64,000 bases of DNA, taken from NCBI GenBank assembly GCA_964505065.1, contig CAZDGF010000007.1:4718-68717 (forward strand), read 5' to 3'. Origin of the DNA: JABMMZ01 sp964505065. Lineage in GTDB: Bacteria; Bacteroidota; Bacteroidia; NS11-12g; UBA955. The notes under the pieces were generated by a model, which saw only the letters and a list, made by a program, of their open reading frames with translations, did no database searches and was not told the origin of the DNA. How positions within the stretch are numbered: the first letter of the stretch is position 1; each line of letters opens with the position of its first letter. Made by a program: the position numbers and the translations under genes. Shown here piece after piece: positions 16,613-25,671 of the stretch.

Positions 16613-19597
16613 ATGAAAACAAAATTACTATTACTGCTTTCCTTTATTTTTATTAATGGCATACAGGCACAGTTGCTTCAACAAGGCGCTTCATTTAATG
16701 GCGGCTACGATTATGGCGGAAGTTATCATAAAAGTTATTTGAGTGGAGATGGTAAAACCCTTGCTATTTCAGACTTGGGCTACAATACTTTTGGAGGACA
16801 ACTTTCTGTTTATCGTTTTAGCAATAATACTTGGCAGCAAATGGGCAGCAGTTTTTTAGGTAGCAATGCTTACGAGGGTCTTGGACATTCGGTAGATTTA
16901 AGTTACGATGGCAATAGAATTATTTATTCTTCTCCTTATGCCAATGCAAACTATGGAGAATGCAAAGTGTTTGATTGGGATGGCAGCACTTGGAATCAAG
17001 TGGGAACTACTTTTTCAAGCAGCCTTTTTAATTTGGGATATGGAATAGGTGTTTCTATCAATGATAATGGTTCTAAAATAGCCATATTAGAAAAATTTGC
17101 AGGTACAAATTTTAGAGGTGAATTAAAAGTATATGAATTAGTATCGGGCACCTGGACTCAAGTAGGCAATGCCATGTCTTCTACAACAAATGATGATTCA
17201 CCTGATTTTGTAGAACTAAGTGGTGATGGCAATTCTTTGATTTTAGGCGCACCCAATTATGATCTTAGCAATGAAAGAGGGAAAGCCATGGTGTTTAGAA
17301 ACAATTCGGGCACTTGGGCACAAGTGGGGAGTGATTTTATTGGCAACTTTTATGACAATTTAGGAAAAAGTTTTTGCATAAACTACGATGGCACAGTGGT
17401 GGGTTTTAATTATACATATCTTAATGAAAGCAAAGTGTTTAAAGAAACAAGTGGTACTTGGGTGCAGAAAGGACAATTTTATAACAGCAATTCTATATGG
17501 ATAAATGGTGATGGGAAAAGAGCCGTATCGGGCTATGTACAGTATAATAGCAATAGCGGCACTGCAAGGATATTTGAAGATACTGGTAGTATCAATTGGA
17601 AACCATATACCAACCCTATAACTGGCGTTGGATATGATGGAATATTCACTATGTTAAGTAACAATGGCAAAATTTTTGTAACCAATGCCGAAAATGCAAG
17701 TGGCGGTGGTGTTTCGAGGGGAGTTATTAGAGTATTTCGATATTTTGAACAGTATATAAACGTAAAAGGCAATAACCAAAACATAGCCTACAATAATAAT
17801 AGCCCAAGCCTTGCAGATAGCACCCATTTTGGCAATCAATACATAAATGCCACACGCAGCTATACCATAGAAAGCACAGGAACTGATACCCTTAACATTA
17901 ACAATGTATATTTTACAGGTACAGATGCTGCCAATTTTAGTGTGGTAAGCTCCCCTGCAAAAATAGCTGATAGCAGCAGTGGCAAATTGTATATTAAATT
18001 TACTGCCAGTACCACAGGTACATACAATGCTATTGTAAACATAGTAAGCAACGCTTTAAATGAAGATACTTTTCGTTTTGCCATAAGTGCTTCTCGCCCT
18101 GTATGTAATATGGCAACTTTAGCTGGTTATAACGATACCATGACCAATGATGCCAAAGACAGCAGCGGTTTTCATTGTGGCAATTGGTATAGCGGCACCC
18201 TACCCGATTCATTTACCAATATCGTTATAAAAAGTGGGGCAGTATTAACCATAAAACCCAATCAAACTTTCAAATGCCATCATATTACTATTTTACATGG
18301 TGGTAAATTGCTAATGAAAGGGGGTATTTTAAAACTATATGGCAATATACAAACCGCACAAATTCAATCTTTTAAAGCAGATAGCGGCAAAATAATATTA
18401 ACAGGTACAGATACCAATAAAATTATAAATTGTATTCCAAGAGCTTTTAATGTTGAAATAAATAAACCAAGCGGAATAGTTTTGTTTGACGGTTATGGAG
18501 GAATAGAAGTAAAAAATCATGTTGAATTTACAAAAGGTATAATAAGAAAAGACCCAATAAATGGAGGAGGTAGTTTAGAAATAATGAATGGAGGCAGCAG
18601 CACAGAAGGAAATACTGAAAGTTTTGCTGCTTGTAGGGTGCAAAAATATGGTAGTACCAATTTTATTTTTCCTACTGGTAAAGGTACAAAATGGGCACGT
18701 TGTGGTATCGAAAACTTTAGTGGGACTACTTGTGGTGCAGAGTATTTTGATGCTGGCTTCGGAAATTATGATACAACAGCACCACTTAACAATGTAAGTG
18801 TTAAAGAATATTGGGATATAGGACCCGATGGGGGTAGTGCCGATATAAAATTGTATTGGGAAGATACAGAATTAAGTGGTATAGATTTAATGCAAAATGC
18901 CAATGATTTAAGGGTAGCACATTTTAATTATTATACCAATAAATGGGAAGATATGGGCAATACTGCAAATAGTTTTAACAACCAAGGTTGGGTTACTTCT
19001 ACAAATGTGAATGATTTTAGCCCCTTTACTTTTGGTAGTTTAATTCCTGCTATTCCATTGCCTGTTAATTTTATTAGCTTTACAGCTAAAAAAGCTTCCA
19101 ACAATACTGCTCTTATAAAATGGCAAACAGTATCGGAAATAAACAATAGCCATTTTGAAATAGAACGCAGCTTAAATGGTGTTAGCTTTATAAAAATAGG
19201 TACAGTAAAAGCCAATAACAACAGTAATGAAGCGCAAAACTACCAATACACAGACAATGCCATTGCCAATAGAACGCCAGCGGCATTTTATAGAATTAAA
19301 CAAGTAGATTATAATGGTAAATCTAATAGTACAAATGTGCAATTAGTTAATTTTAATTTAGTAAATAATAGTATAGCAATTTACCCAAACCCAACAAGCT
19401 CTATCTTAAATATTAGCCTTCCTGCTGAAACTGAAAAAGCAACAGTAACTATAACAGATGCAATGGGCAAAGAGGTATTTGTAAAAGAAATAACCACTAG
19501 CCAAAATATAAACTTAGCTGAACTTGAAAATGGTATTTACAACGTAAACATTGTAACAGAATCTGAAACTAAAAACATTAAATTATTGAAACAGTAA
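16613..19597 (+). CDS. Beta-propeller-like T9SS type A cargo protein
   Basis: This is a 994-aa secreted protein. Its signal peptide is LLLLLSFIFINGIQAQ. Residues about 20-385 contain repeated blades of about 50 residues (LSYDGNRIIYSSPYAN, INDNGSKIAILEK, LSGDGNSLILGAP, each followed by a W-x-Q-[VM]-G motif), consistent with an FG-GAP/integrin-like propeller. A choice-of-anchor-D beta domain follows (about 390-490), then the same G8-type beta-helix, Fn3-like and T9SS type A segments as in the gene at 13126, with long identical stretches. The duplicated C-terminal half spans about 500 residues. It is probably a surface or released binding protein. It has the shared palindromic promoter and ends in a tetraloop terminator. 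Confidence 0.88.
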   Translation: MKTKLLLLLSFIFINGIQAQLLQQGASFNGGYDYGGSYHKSYLSGDGKTLAISDLGYNTFGGQLSVYRFSNNTWQQMGSSFLGSNAYEGLGHSVDLSYDGNRIIYSSPYANANYGECKVFDWDGSTWNQVGTTFSSSLFNLGYGIGVSINDNGSKIAILEKFAGTNFRGELKVYELVSGTWTQVGNAMSSTTNDDSPDFVELSGDGNSLILGAPNYDLSNERGKAMVFRNNSGTWAQVGSDFIGNFYDNLGKSFCINYDGTVVGFNYTYLNESKVFKETSGTWVQKGQFYNSNSIWINGDGKRAVSGYVQYNSNSGTARIFEDTGSINWKPYTNPITGVGYDGIFTMLSNNGKIFVTNAENASGGGVSRGVIRVFRYFEQYINVKGNNQNIAYNNNSPSLADSTHFGNQYINATRSYTIESTGTDTLNINNVYFTGTDAANFSVVSSPAKIADSSSGKLYIKFTASTTGTYNAIVNIVSNALNEDTFRFAISASRPVCNMATLAGYNDTMTNDAKDSSGFHCGNWYSGTLPDSFTNIVIKSGAVLTIKPNQTFKCHHITILHGGKLLMKGGILKLYGNIQTAQIQSFKADSGKIILTGTDTNKIINCIPRAFNVEINKPSGIVLFDGYGGIEVKNHVEFTKGIIRKDPINGGGSLEIMNGGSSTEGNTESFAACRVQKYGSTNFIFPTGKGTKWARCGIENFSGTTCGAEYFDAGFGNYDTTAPLNNVSVKEYWDIGPDGGSADIKLYWEDTELSGIDLMQNANDLRVAHFNYYTNKWEDMGNTANSFNNQGWVTSTNVNDFSPFTFGSLIPAIPLPVNFISFTAKKASNNTALIKWQTVSEINNSHFEIERSLNGVSFIKIGTVKANNNSNEAQNYQYTDNAIANRTPAAFYRIKQVDYNGKSNSTNVQLVNFNLVNNSIAIYPNPTSSILNISLPAETEKATVTITDAMGKEVFVKEITTSQNINLAELENGIYNVNIVTESETKNIKLLKQ

Positions 19598-19645
19598 TTT
19601 ACATTCAAAAGCACAAACGTAGTAGTTTTGTATAATTGAAAAATT

Positions 19646-19677
19646 CCCTTGCATGAAAGTGTAAGGGGATTTTTTTT
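19646..19677 (+). terminator. Rho-independent terminator with GAAA tetraloop
   Basis: The stem CCCTTGCAT (19646-19654) pairs with 19659-19667 around GAAA, followed by GA and eight T (19670-19677). About 80 bases after the stop codon, including this hairpin, nearly repeat the sequence after 5592. It also separates this gene from the convergent carB. Confidence 0.85.
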
Positions 19678-19720
19678 GGTTGGATATTTTAAAAAGAGAA
19701 AGTCAGAGAATAAATTTACC

Positions 19721-22537
19721 TTACCTACTCAAATACATGCTTTTTTTGCTGTAAATTTCTCTAAACTCGGGGTCTTTAATGTCTTTTACAAATAGTATAG
19801 CTTCGCCTGTGCTTTTCATTTCGGGTCCAAGCTCTCGGTTTACATTTGGAAATTTGCTGAAAGAAAATATAGGTATTTTTATAGCCAAACCTTTGGGTTT
19901 TTGCACAATGGTAAAGTCTTTTAGCTTATTAACACCAAGCATTACTTTTGTGGCTATATTAATGTATGGCACATCGTAGGCTTTGCAAATAAAAGGTACT
20001 GTGCGGCTTGCCCTTGGGTTGGCTTCTATAACATATACTTTTTCGTTTTTTATGGCAAATTGTATATTCAACAAACCTCTAATATTCATATTGAAAGCCA
20101 ATTTTTTACTATACTCTTCCATTTGCTGTTTTACACTTTCGCTTAGGCTAAAAGGGGGCAATACTGCATGGCTATCGCCACTATGAATACCTGCTGGCTC
20201 TATATGTTCCATCATGCCTATCACATGGTAATCTTCGCCATCGCATATTACATCGCATTCTGCCTCTTCAGCTCTATCTAAAAAATGGTCTATTAGCACT
20301 CTATTGCCTGGCAAATCGCCTAATAAACCTATAACAGCAGCTTCTAAATCTTCATCGTTAATTACAATTTTCATACCCTGCCCTCCTAGCACATAGCTTG
20401 GGCGCACAAGTACAGGATAACCTACCTCGTTGGCTATTCTTACGGCTTCTTCTGCCGTTTCTGTAACACCATATTTTGGGTAGGGAATATCCAATTTCTT
20501 TAACAAATCGCTAAACAAGCCTCTATCCTCGCTCATATCCATATCTGGAAAACTTGTACCTATTATGTTGATGCCTTTTTCGTGCAGTTTTTGGGCTATT
20601 TTTAAGGCTGTTTGTCCGCCAAGCTGTACAATAACGCCTTCGGGATTTTCAAGGTCTATAATTTCTCTTACATGCTCCCAATAAACAGGCTCAAAATACA
20701 GCTTGTTTGCCATATCAAAATCTGTACTTACGGTTTCAGGATTGCAGTTTATCATTATGGCTTCGTAGCCGCTTTCTTTGGCTGCTAATAATCCATGCAC
20801 ACAGCTATAATCAAACTCTATGCCCTGCCCTATTCTATTTGGTCCGCTGCCTAATACAATGACTTTCTTTTTATCGGAAACAAGGCTTTCGTTTTCGCCC
20901 TCAAAGCAGGAGTAAAAATAATTGGTAGGCGATGGAAACTCGGCAGCGCAAGTATCTACCATTTTATAGGTGCGTGTAATGCCTAATTTTTTGCGTTTAT
21001 CATATACTTCGTCTTCTGTACAGTTTTTTAGTAAAAAAGCAATTTGATAATCGCTATACCCTTTTTGTTTGGCTTTTAATATTAGGCTTTCGGGTAGGGT
21101 TTCTAATGTAAATCTACGAATTTCTTTTTCGGTATTTACAAGGTCGAGTATTTGTTCAAGAAACCATCTATCTATGCGTGTTATTTTTTGTATAGATGTT
21201 AAAGGTATGCCCAGTTCTACGGCATCTTTTAAATGAAATAATCTATCCCAGCTTGGGTTTTCTAAGCTATGGGTTATTTCATCTAAATTGCGTGTGCCTG
21301 TGCCATCTGCCCCCAAGCCAAATTTGCGTATTTCTAAACTTTGACAAGCTTTTTGCAAGGCTTCTTGAAAGCTTCTGCCTATTGCCATTACCTCTCCTAC
21401 AGATTTCATTTGTAAACCTAATTGCTTATTTGCACCTTTAAATTTATCAAAATTCCAACGGGGTATTTTTATAATCACATAATCTATGGCTGGTTCAAAA
21501 AAGGCAGATGTGGTTTTGGTTACAGGATTTTTAAGCTCATCTAAATTGTAGCCGATTGCTAATTTGGCTGCTATTTTAGCAATTGGGTAGCCTGTAGCTT
21601 TGCTTGCCAATGCGCTTGAGCGCGATACTCTTGGATTTATTTCAATGGCTATAATATCTTCATTTTCTGGATTAACAGCAAACTGAACATTGCAGCCGCC
21701 TGCAAAGTTGCCAATGCTACGCATCATTAAAAATGCCATATCTCTCATTTTTTGAAAACAGGTATCGCTCAATGTCATAGCAGGGGCAATGGTAATGCTA
21801 TCACCTGTATGAATGCCCATTGGGTCGAGGTTTTCTATGGTGCATATTACGGTTATGTTTTGTACATTGTCTCGCAATACTTCCAATTCGTATTCTTTCC
21901 AACCCAATACGGCTTGCTCCACCAATACCTCGTGGGTGGGCGATGCCTCTAAACCTGCTTTTAGGGCATCATCTAATTCGCCTTTGTTTTTTACAAAGCC
22001 ACCCCCTGTGCCGCCCAAGGTAAACGATGGGCGTATAACCAATGGGTAGCCTATTTCTTGGGCTATTTCTTTGCCTTCTAAGTATGAATTGGCTGTGCGA
22101 CTTTTGGCCACACCTATGCCAATATCTATCATTAGTTTTCTGAATAATTCACGGTTTTCTGTTTTTTGAATGGCTGCGGTATCTACGCCTATAATACGTA
22201 CATTGTATTTTTCCCAAAGCCCAATATCTTCTGCCTCTATACAAAGATTTAGTGCTGTTTGTCCGCCCATTGTGGGCAATACGGCATCTATTTGTCTTTC
22301 TTTTAAAATTATTTCTAATGAATTGCAGTTTAATGGGAGTAAATATATATGGTCGGCTGTAACATTATCTGTCATTATAGTAGCAGGATTGCTATTGATA
22401 AGCGATACCTCTATACCTTCTTCTCTTAAAGAGCGAGAGGCTTGGCTACCTGCATAATCGAACTCGCAGGCTTGACCGATAACGATAGGACCACTACCGA
22501 TAATTAAAACTGACTTAATGGAATTGTCTTTAGGCAT
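19721..22537 (-). CDS. carB: Carbamoyl-phosphate synthase large subunit
   Basis: This enzyme makes carbamoyl phosphate from glutamine-derived ammonia, bicarbonate and two ATP, feeding pyrimidine and arginine synthesis in the cytoplasm. The N-terminus SVLIIGSGPIVIGQACEFDY and the second copy KVIVLGSGPNRIGQGIEFDY mark the two homologous halves, each with an ATP-grasp domain, separated by an oligomerisation domain (about 400-550). The protein is 938 aa, whereas the E. coli enzyme is about 1070. It stops shortly after EMKSTGEAILFVKD, so most of the C-terminal MGS-like regulatory domain is absent. I recall lengths of this order being usual in Bacteroidota. carA is not in the window; pyrC (44248) lies 22 kb away. 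Confidence 0.95.
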   Translation of the reverse strand: MPKDNSIKSVLIIGSGPIVIGQACEFDYAGSQASRSLREEGIEVSLINSNPATIMTDNVTADHIYLLPLNCNSLEIILKERQIDAVLPTMGGQTALNLCIEAEDIGLWEKYNVRIIGVDTAAIQKTENRELFRKLMIDIGIGVAKSRTANSYLEGKEIAQEIGYPLVIRPSFTLGGTGGGFVKNKGELDDALKAGLEASPTHEVLVEQAVLGWKEYELEVLRDNVQNITVICTIENLDPMGIHTGDSITIAPAMTLSDTCFQKMRDMAFLMMRSIGNFAGGCNVQFAVNPENEDIIAIEINPRVSRSSALASKATGYPIAKIAAKLAIGYNLDELKNPVTKTTSAFFEPAIDYVIIKIPRWNFDKFKGANKQLGLQMKSVGEVMAIGRSFQEALQKACQSLEIRKFGLGADGTGTRNLDEITHSLENPSWDRLFHLKDAVELGIPLTSIQKITRIDRWFLEQILDLVNTEKEIRRFTLETLPESLILKAKQKGYSDYQIAFLLKNCTEDEVYDKRKKLGITRTYKMVDTCAAEFPSPTNYFYSCFEGENESLVSDKKKVIVLGSGPNRIGQGIEFDYSCVHGLLAAKESGYEAIMINCNPETVSTDFDMANKLYFEPVYWEHVREIIDLENPEGVIVQLGGQTALKIAQKLHEKGINIIGTSFPDMDMSEDRGLFSDLLKKLDIPYPKYGVTETAEEAVRIANEVGYPVLVRPSYVLGGQGMKIVINDEDLEAAVIGLLGDLPGNRVLIDHFLDRAEEAECDVICDGEDYHVIGMMEHIEPAGIHSGDSHAVLPPFSLSESVKQQMEEYSKKLAFNMNIRGLLNIQFAIKNEKVYVIEANPRASRTVPFICKAYDVPYINIATKVMLGVNKLKDFTIVQKPKGLAIKIPIFSFSKFPNVNRELGPEMKSTGEAILFVKDIKDPEFREIYSKKSMYLSR

Positions 22538-22554
22538 TTAAAATTAAAATTTGG

Positions 22555-22562
22555 CAAAATTA
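22555..22562 (-). promoter_or_regulatory. Candidate -7 element of carB
   Basis: On the minus strand these bases read TAATTTTG, a match to TAnnTTTG, 18 bases upstream of the carB start. No TTG is present at the expected -33 spacing. Confidence 0.4.
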
Positions 22563-22886
22563 AGGGATTATACCAAAATGAAATAATAATGTGGAGAAGT
22601 AGGGAAAAGAAATAAGTTGTTTCTTGATGATACGAAGCAAGGCAATTGTATCACCTATAATTGGCACGCAAAGGGGGATTTCTGTATTTGGTTGGGGTTG
22701 GGAGACGGAGGACTTGGGGTTGTTGGTTTTTATTCATGCAAAGACGCAAAGGAGGATTTTGCTACGCTTAAGATGGGAGTATCCATTATATTGTGTAAAC
22801 AGGAATAAGAGTATCAGAAAAGGTTATACGCTTCGTTATGCTACGCTCATTTTTAAGGCTTGGGCATAAAAAAAGGCAGCCTCTGC

Positions 22887-23024
22887 CCTTCAAGGTGTTT
22901 TTCACCTTGAAGCCGTAATTCTTGAAGCCAAAACATCTTACTTTAATCATGCTGCCCTTCAAGGTGTTTTTCACCTTGAAGCCGAAATTCTTGAAACCAA
23001 AACATCTTACTTTAATCATAATCA
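22887..23024. repeat. Two tandem 69-bp REP-like units with hairpins
   Basis: Unit 1 (22887-22955) and unit 2 (22956-23024) differ at only a few positions. Each contains the perfect hairpin CTTCAAGGTG-TTTTT-CACCTTGAAG (22888-22912 and 22957-22981) and a shared ACATCTTACTTTAATCAT segment. They sit immediately downstream of a RAYT gene, the usual place for its cognate REP sequences. Confidence 0.8.
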
Positions 23025-23029
23025 AAAAA

Positions 23030-23548
23030 TCATTCTTCAAAATAATTACATATAAATTTAAAATCAGATTGCCCATTGACATAATAGCTAGCAGATGAAT
23101 AAATGTAATCTTCAATATTATTTGCCAATTGCCATTTTTCTTTTATTGGATTTTGATGAGTATAATTTAATTTTTGCTCAAACACACTTTTGCTGTATAA
23201 TTCAATAGAAAGCGAGTTGTATTTCCATATTTGATACTTTCTATCTTTATTGTTCGACTCAAACAGATGTAATATTTTAGCATCTGTTTTTAATAATTCG
23301 TGTTTAATACGTTGGGCAGTATATTTTAAAAAATCTCGTTGCACATTGCTGTATAAATTTTCGCCCAACATTTGCCAAATTATATGAAAATGATTAGGCA
23401 TTATAACAAAGGCATATACTTTTATACGTTTTTCGGAAACTAAAAATTGCAAACTATCTGTAATGATATTTTTATACTCATCTTCTTTTAATACATGTAT
23501 CCAATCTTTTATTGTGGCTGTAAAAAAGTGGGGATATATACTTTTCAT
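23030..23548 (-). CDS. REP-associated tyrosine transposase (RAYT, Y1/HUH family)
   Basis: This is a 172-aa single-strand endonuclease of the Y1 transposase family. The HUH motif is H53-F54-H55 (VIMPNHFHIIW) and the catalytic tyrosine is probably Y129 in the family signature KLNYTHQNPI; EDYIYSSA follows, as in other RAYTs. Members of this family cut and join REP hairpins and are usually single-copy domesticated genes. Here the same 10-bp-stem hairpin occurs twice in direct tandem on one side (22888-22981) and once inverted on the other (23598-23622). Nothing suggests inactivation. Confidence 0.9.
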   Translation of the reverse strand: MKSIYPHFFTATIKDWIHVLKEDEYKNIITDSLQFLVSEKRIKVYAFVIMPNHFHIIWQMLGENLYSNVQRDFLKYTAQRIKHELLKTDAKILHLFESNNKDRKYQIWKYNSLSIELYSKSVFEQKLNYTHQNPIKEKWQLANNIEDYIYSSASYYVNGQSDFKFICNYFEE

Positions 23549-23597
23549 TGCATAGCAAAAATAATAGTTTTAATTATATATTTTTCAAAAATAGTGG

Positions 23598-23622
23598 CTT
23601 CAAGGTGAAAAACACCTTGAAG
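23598..23622. repeat. Inverted third copy of the REP-like hairpin
   Basis: CTTCAAGGTG-AAAAA-CACCTTGAAG is the reverse complement (A loop instead of T loop) of the two hairpins at 22888 and 22957. It lies 50 bases upstream of the transposase start, so the gene is bracketed by oppositely oriented hairpins. Confidence 0.85.
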
Positions 23623-23995
23623 AGCAACAGTTTTAGTGTGTGTTAATTATGTTGTTCTATTTTTTTGTTCTTAATATTTTTTAACAAATGTAAAGCATAT
23701 TACTTTAATTATGCAAATTAATTTATTGTTAAACTATACTAAAGGTACAACAGGCGGCACTTCGACAAGCTCAGTGTCCTAATGCGTAAGGGATTACTCA
23801 TTATATTATTGTTTTTTTTATTGGCATTCGTGAATCGCTTCGCTATGTTGAAGCGGCTACCCCGCAGCGTAGCGAGGAGTAATAGCGAATTTTTCATTAA
23901 ATTATTCGTTTTTCAATTGCATTCAAGAGTGCTTCGCAGTTGCCCGACCCTTTAGGGGTACGCCCAAATAGGATTTAAGGATTTGTTTCAATAAA

Positions 23996-24023
23996 AAAAG
24001 CCTTCCAATATTGGAAGGCTTTT
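23996..24023 (-). terminator. Terminator of the OmpA gene
   Basis: A perfect 28-bp palindrome centred on CCTTCCAATATTGGAAGG with A- and T-runs on both sides, 21 bases after the ompA-like stop codon. It could act in both directions. Confidence 0.85.
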
Positions 24024-24044
24024 CTGTTATAATTTTCTGCTATT

Positions 24045-25586
24045 TTAGTATGCCAATTGGAAGTAAACTCTTCTGTTTTTAGCTTTACCTGCTTTGGTAG
24101 CATTGTCGGCAATTGGTTTGGTATCTCCAAAACCAGTAGAGGTTAATCTTGATGCTGCAATACCTTTGCCTATTAAATAAGCTTTTACTGAATTGGCACG
24201 GTTTTGAGATAATTCTAAATTTTTAGCTTTGTCGCCTACATTGTCTGTATGACCTTCAATAGCTACATTGGCTTCTGGATATTCATTCAAAATTTTAACT
24301 AAAGCATCTAAATCATCAAAAGACTCTGCTTTAATTACATCTTTACCTGTTTCAAAATAAATACCTTTTGCTGCTAAAGCTATTTTTTCAACAACTTCTT
24401 TTTTAATTTCAGGACAACCTTTGTTTTCGATAGTTCCTGCTACTTTAGGGCATACATCTTTATTGTCATATACACCATCGCCATCTGTATCTGGGCAACC
24501 TTCGCCCGCTATAGCACCAGCAACAGTTGGACATTTGTCTTTTCTGTCTTCTACACCATCGCCATCTGTATCAGGGCAGCCTTTAAATTCTTTTGAACCT
24601 TTAACTGCTGGGCATTCATCGTCTTTATCTAATACGCCATCGCCATCTGTATCTGGGCAACCTTGGTTTTCCGCAGGACCAGCATTTTTAGGACAAGCAT
24701 CTAATTTATCTTCTATACCGTCTTTATCTGTATCTGGGCAACCTTTAAATTTGCGAGGACCCCATACATAAGGACAGCTATCTTGGTAATCTGGTATTGT
24801 ATCCAAATCAGAATCTTTAGGACAACCTTGCTCATTAACAGGTAATTCCCAAGGTTGTGTTTTTGGGCATTTATCCAAATCATTAGCTACACCATCTTTG
24901 TCTTTGTCTTTAATTTTACCTGTTCCGCTTCCTGCAGCTGCATCGCCATAAGGCATAGTATATACAATACCTAATGAATGGTAGGCAAATAAATCGTTGT
25001 TTTTATTTCTTGTATGTGTTAGGTAAGAAAAAGGTTCGCCATCCCATATATCATTAAAAGTGTAATTGAACATGGATTGTAAACGAACACCTATTTTTTC
25101 GTTAAACATGTATTGAAAACCAAATCCACCAGCTAAATTACCAGCAGCTCCTGTGTATGCATCTGGGCTTTTACTAACTTTGCTATGTAAATATACACCG
25201 CCTGCACCAAGCATAATATATGGTGTAAATGGTTTGTCTTTTAATAATTTTATTCTTAAACCGCCATTAACTGTTGCCAAATTTGTTTTAAAATATTGGT
25301 CTCTAAATTGAGGAGATGCAAAAGGATGTGTGGTAAAATAACCAACATCACCACCGGAACCAAATAGGCAAACATCTATCATTGGCGAAAGATAGTAACT
25401 AATAGATGCTCCAATGCCTTGATAGCCAGGACCACGTGCAAAGTACAAAGCAGAACCTAAGTCGCCTTGGTATTCATTTATTCCGCCATTAACCTCAATA
25501 CCGAGTCTTCTATCGGCTGTTTGCGCTTGTACATTTATTAAACATACAAAAACGAGTAAAGTAAGTAGTAATTTTTTCATTATCAT
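24045..25586 (-). CDS. OmpA-family protein with thrombospondin type 3 repeats
   Basis: This is a 513-aa outer-membrane protein. A signal peptide (LLLTLLVFVCLINVQAQ) is followed by an eight-stranded-barrel-like domain (about 25-215), then about five calcium-binding TSP3 repeats of the form GCPDTDGDGVxDxxDxCP (about 225-395). The C-terminal peptidoglycan-binding OmpA domain (about 405-513) contains VAIEGHTDNVGDKAKNLELS and NRRVYFQL. It anchors the outer membrane to the cell wall. A good promoter lies upstream (25627-25656). Either of the first two methionines could start translation. Confidence 0.93.
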   Translation of the reverse strand: MIMKKLLLTLLVFVCLINVQAQTADRRLGIEVNGGINEYQGDLGSALYFARGPGYQGIGASISYYLSPMIDVCLFGSGGDVGYFTTHPFASPQFRDQYFKTNLATVNGGLRIKLLKDKPFTPYIMLGAGGVYLHSKVSKSPDAYTGAAGNLAGGFGFQYMFNEKIGVRLQSMFNYTFNDIWDGEPFSYLTHTRNKNNDLFAYHSLGIVYTMPYGDAAAGSGTGKIKDKDKDGVANDLDKCPKTQPWELPVNEQGCPKDSDLDTIPDYQDSCPYVWGPRKFKGCPDTDKDGIEDKLDACPKNAGPAENQGCPDTDGDGVLDKDDECPAVKGSKEFKGCPDTDGDGVEDRKDKCPTVAGAIAGEGCPDTDGDGVYDNKDVCPKVAGTIENKGCPEIKKEVVEKIALAAKGIYFETGKDVIKAESFDDLDALVKILNEYPEANVAIEGHTDNVGDKAKNLELSQNRANSVKAYLIGKGIAASRLTSTGFGDTKPIADNATKAGKAKNRRVYFQLAY

Positions 25587-25626
25587 AAGCTGTGTATTTT
25601 TTTGACTTTAATTTTACAATTGGCAA

Positions 25627-25656
25627 CAAATATATAAAAAGGTTTAATTTTAACAA
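25627..25656 (-). promoter_or_regulatory. Promoter of the OmpA gene
   Basis: On the minus strand TTG (25654-25656) is followed after exactly 19 nt by TATATTTG (25627-25634), matching both parts of the Bacteroidota consensus TTG-N19-TAnnTTTG. The start codon lies 41 bases downstream, so the leader is about 35 nt. Confidence 0.75.
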
Positions 25657-25671
25657 CAATTTTATAAAAAA

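Larger units (their letters stand above)
22538..23029. other. Long intergenic region with REP-type repeats, no gene seen
   Basis: No credible coding sequence was found. Bases 22600-22860 look like degenerate dispersed-repeat sequence with several short TACGCTTCG/GCTACGCT inverted pieces. Bases 22887-23024 are two tandem copies of a 69-bp unit, each carrying a perfect hairpin, next to the 3' end of the REP-associated transposase gene. Confidence 0.6.
23549..24044. other. Intergenic region with dispersed repeats, no gene seen
   Basis: It holds the third REP hairpin (23598-23622), a CACTTCGACAAGCTCAGTG dispersed repeat (23758-23776) related to the tandem array at 36124, a 6-bp-stem hairpin CGCTTC...GAAGCG (23836-23855), an inverted CCCCGCAGCGTAGCGAGG piece, and the ompA terminator. 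There is no convincing ORF. Confidence 0.6.

Noticed and set aside
19721..22537. Truncated or broken carB
   Set aside because: The short C-terminus fits lengths I recall for this phylum; both synthetase halves are complete and the frame is intact.
22617..22869. Two overlapping plus-strand frames between carB and the REP units
   Set aside because: They have no homology or promoter, and the sequence looks like degenerate repeat debris.
22786..23115. Minus-strand frame with a repeated GFKVKNTLKG peptide
   Set aside because: The frame simply reads through the two tandem REP units and overlaps the transposase gene end; the repetition is that of the DNA element.
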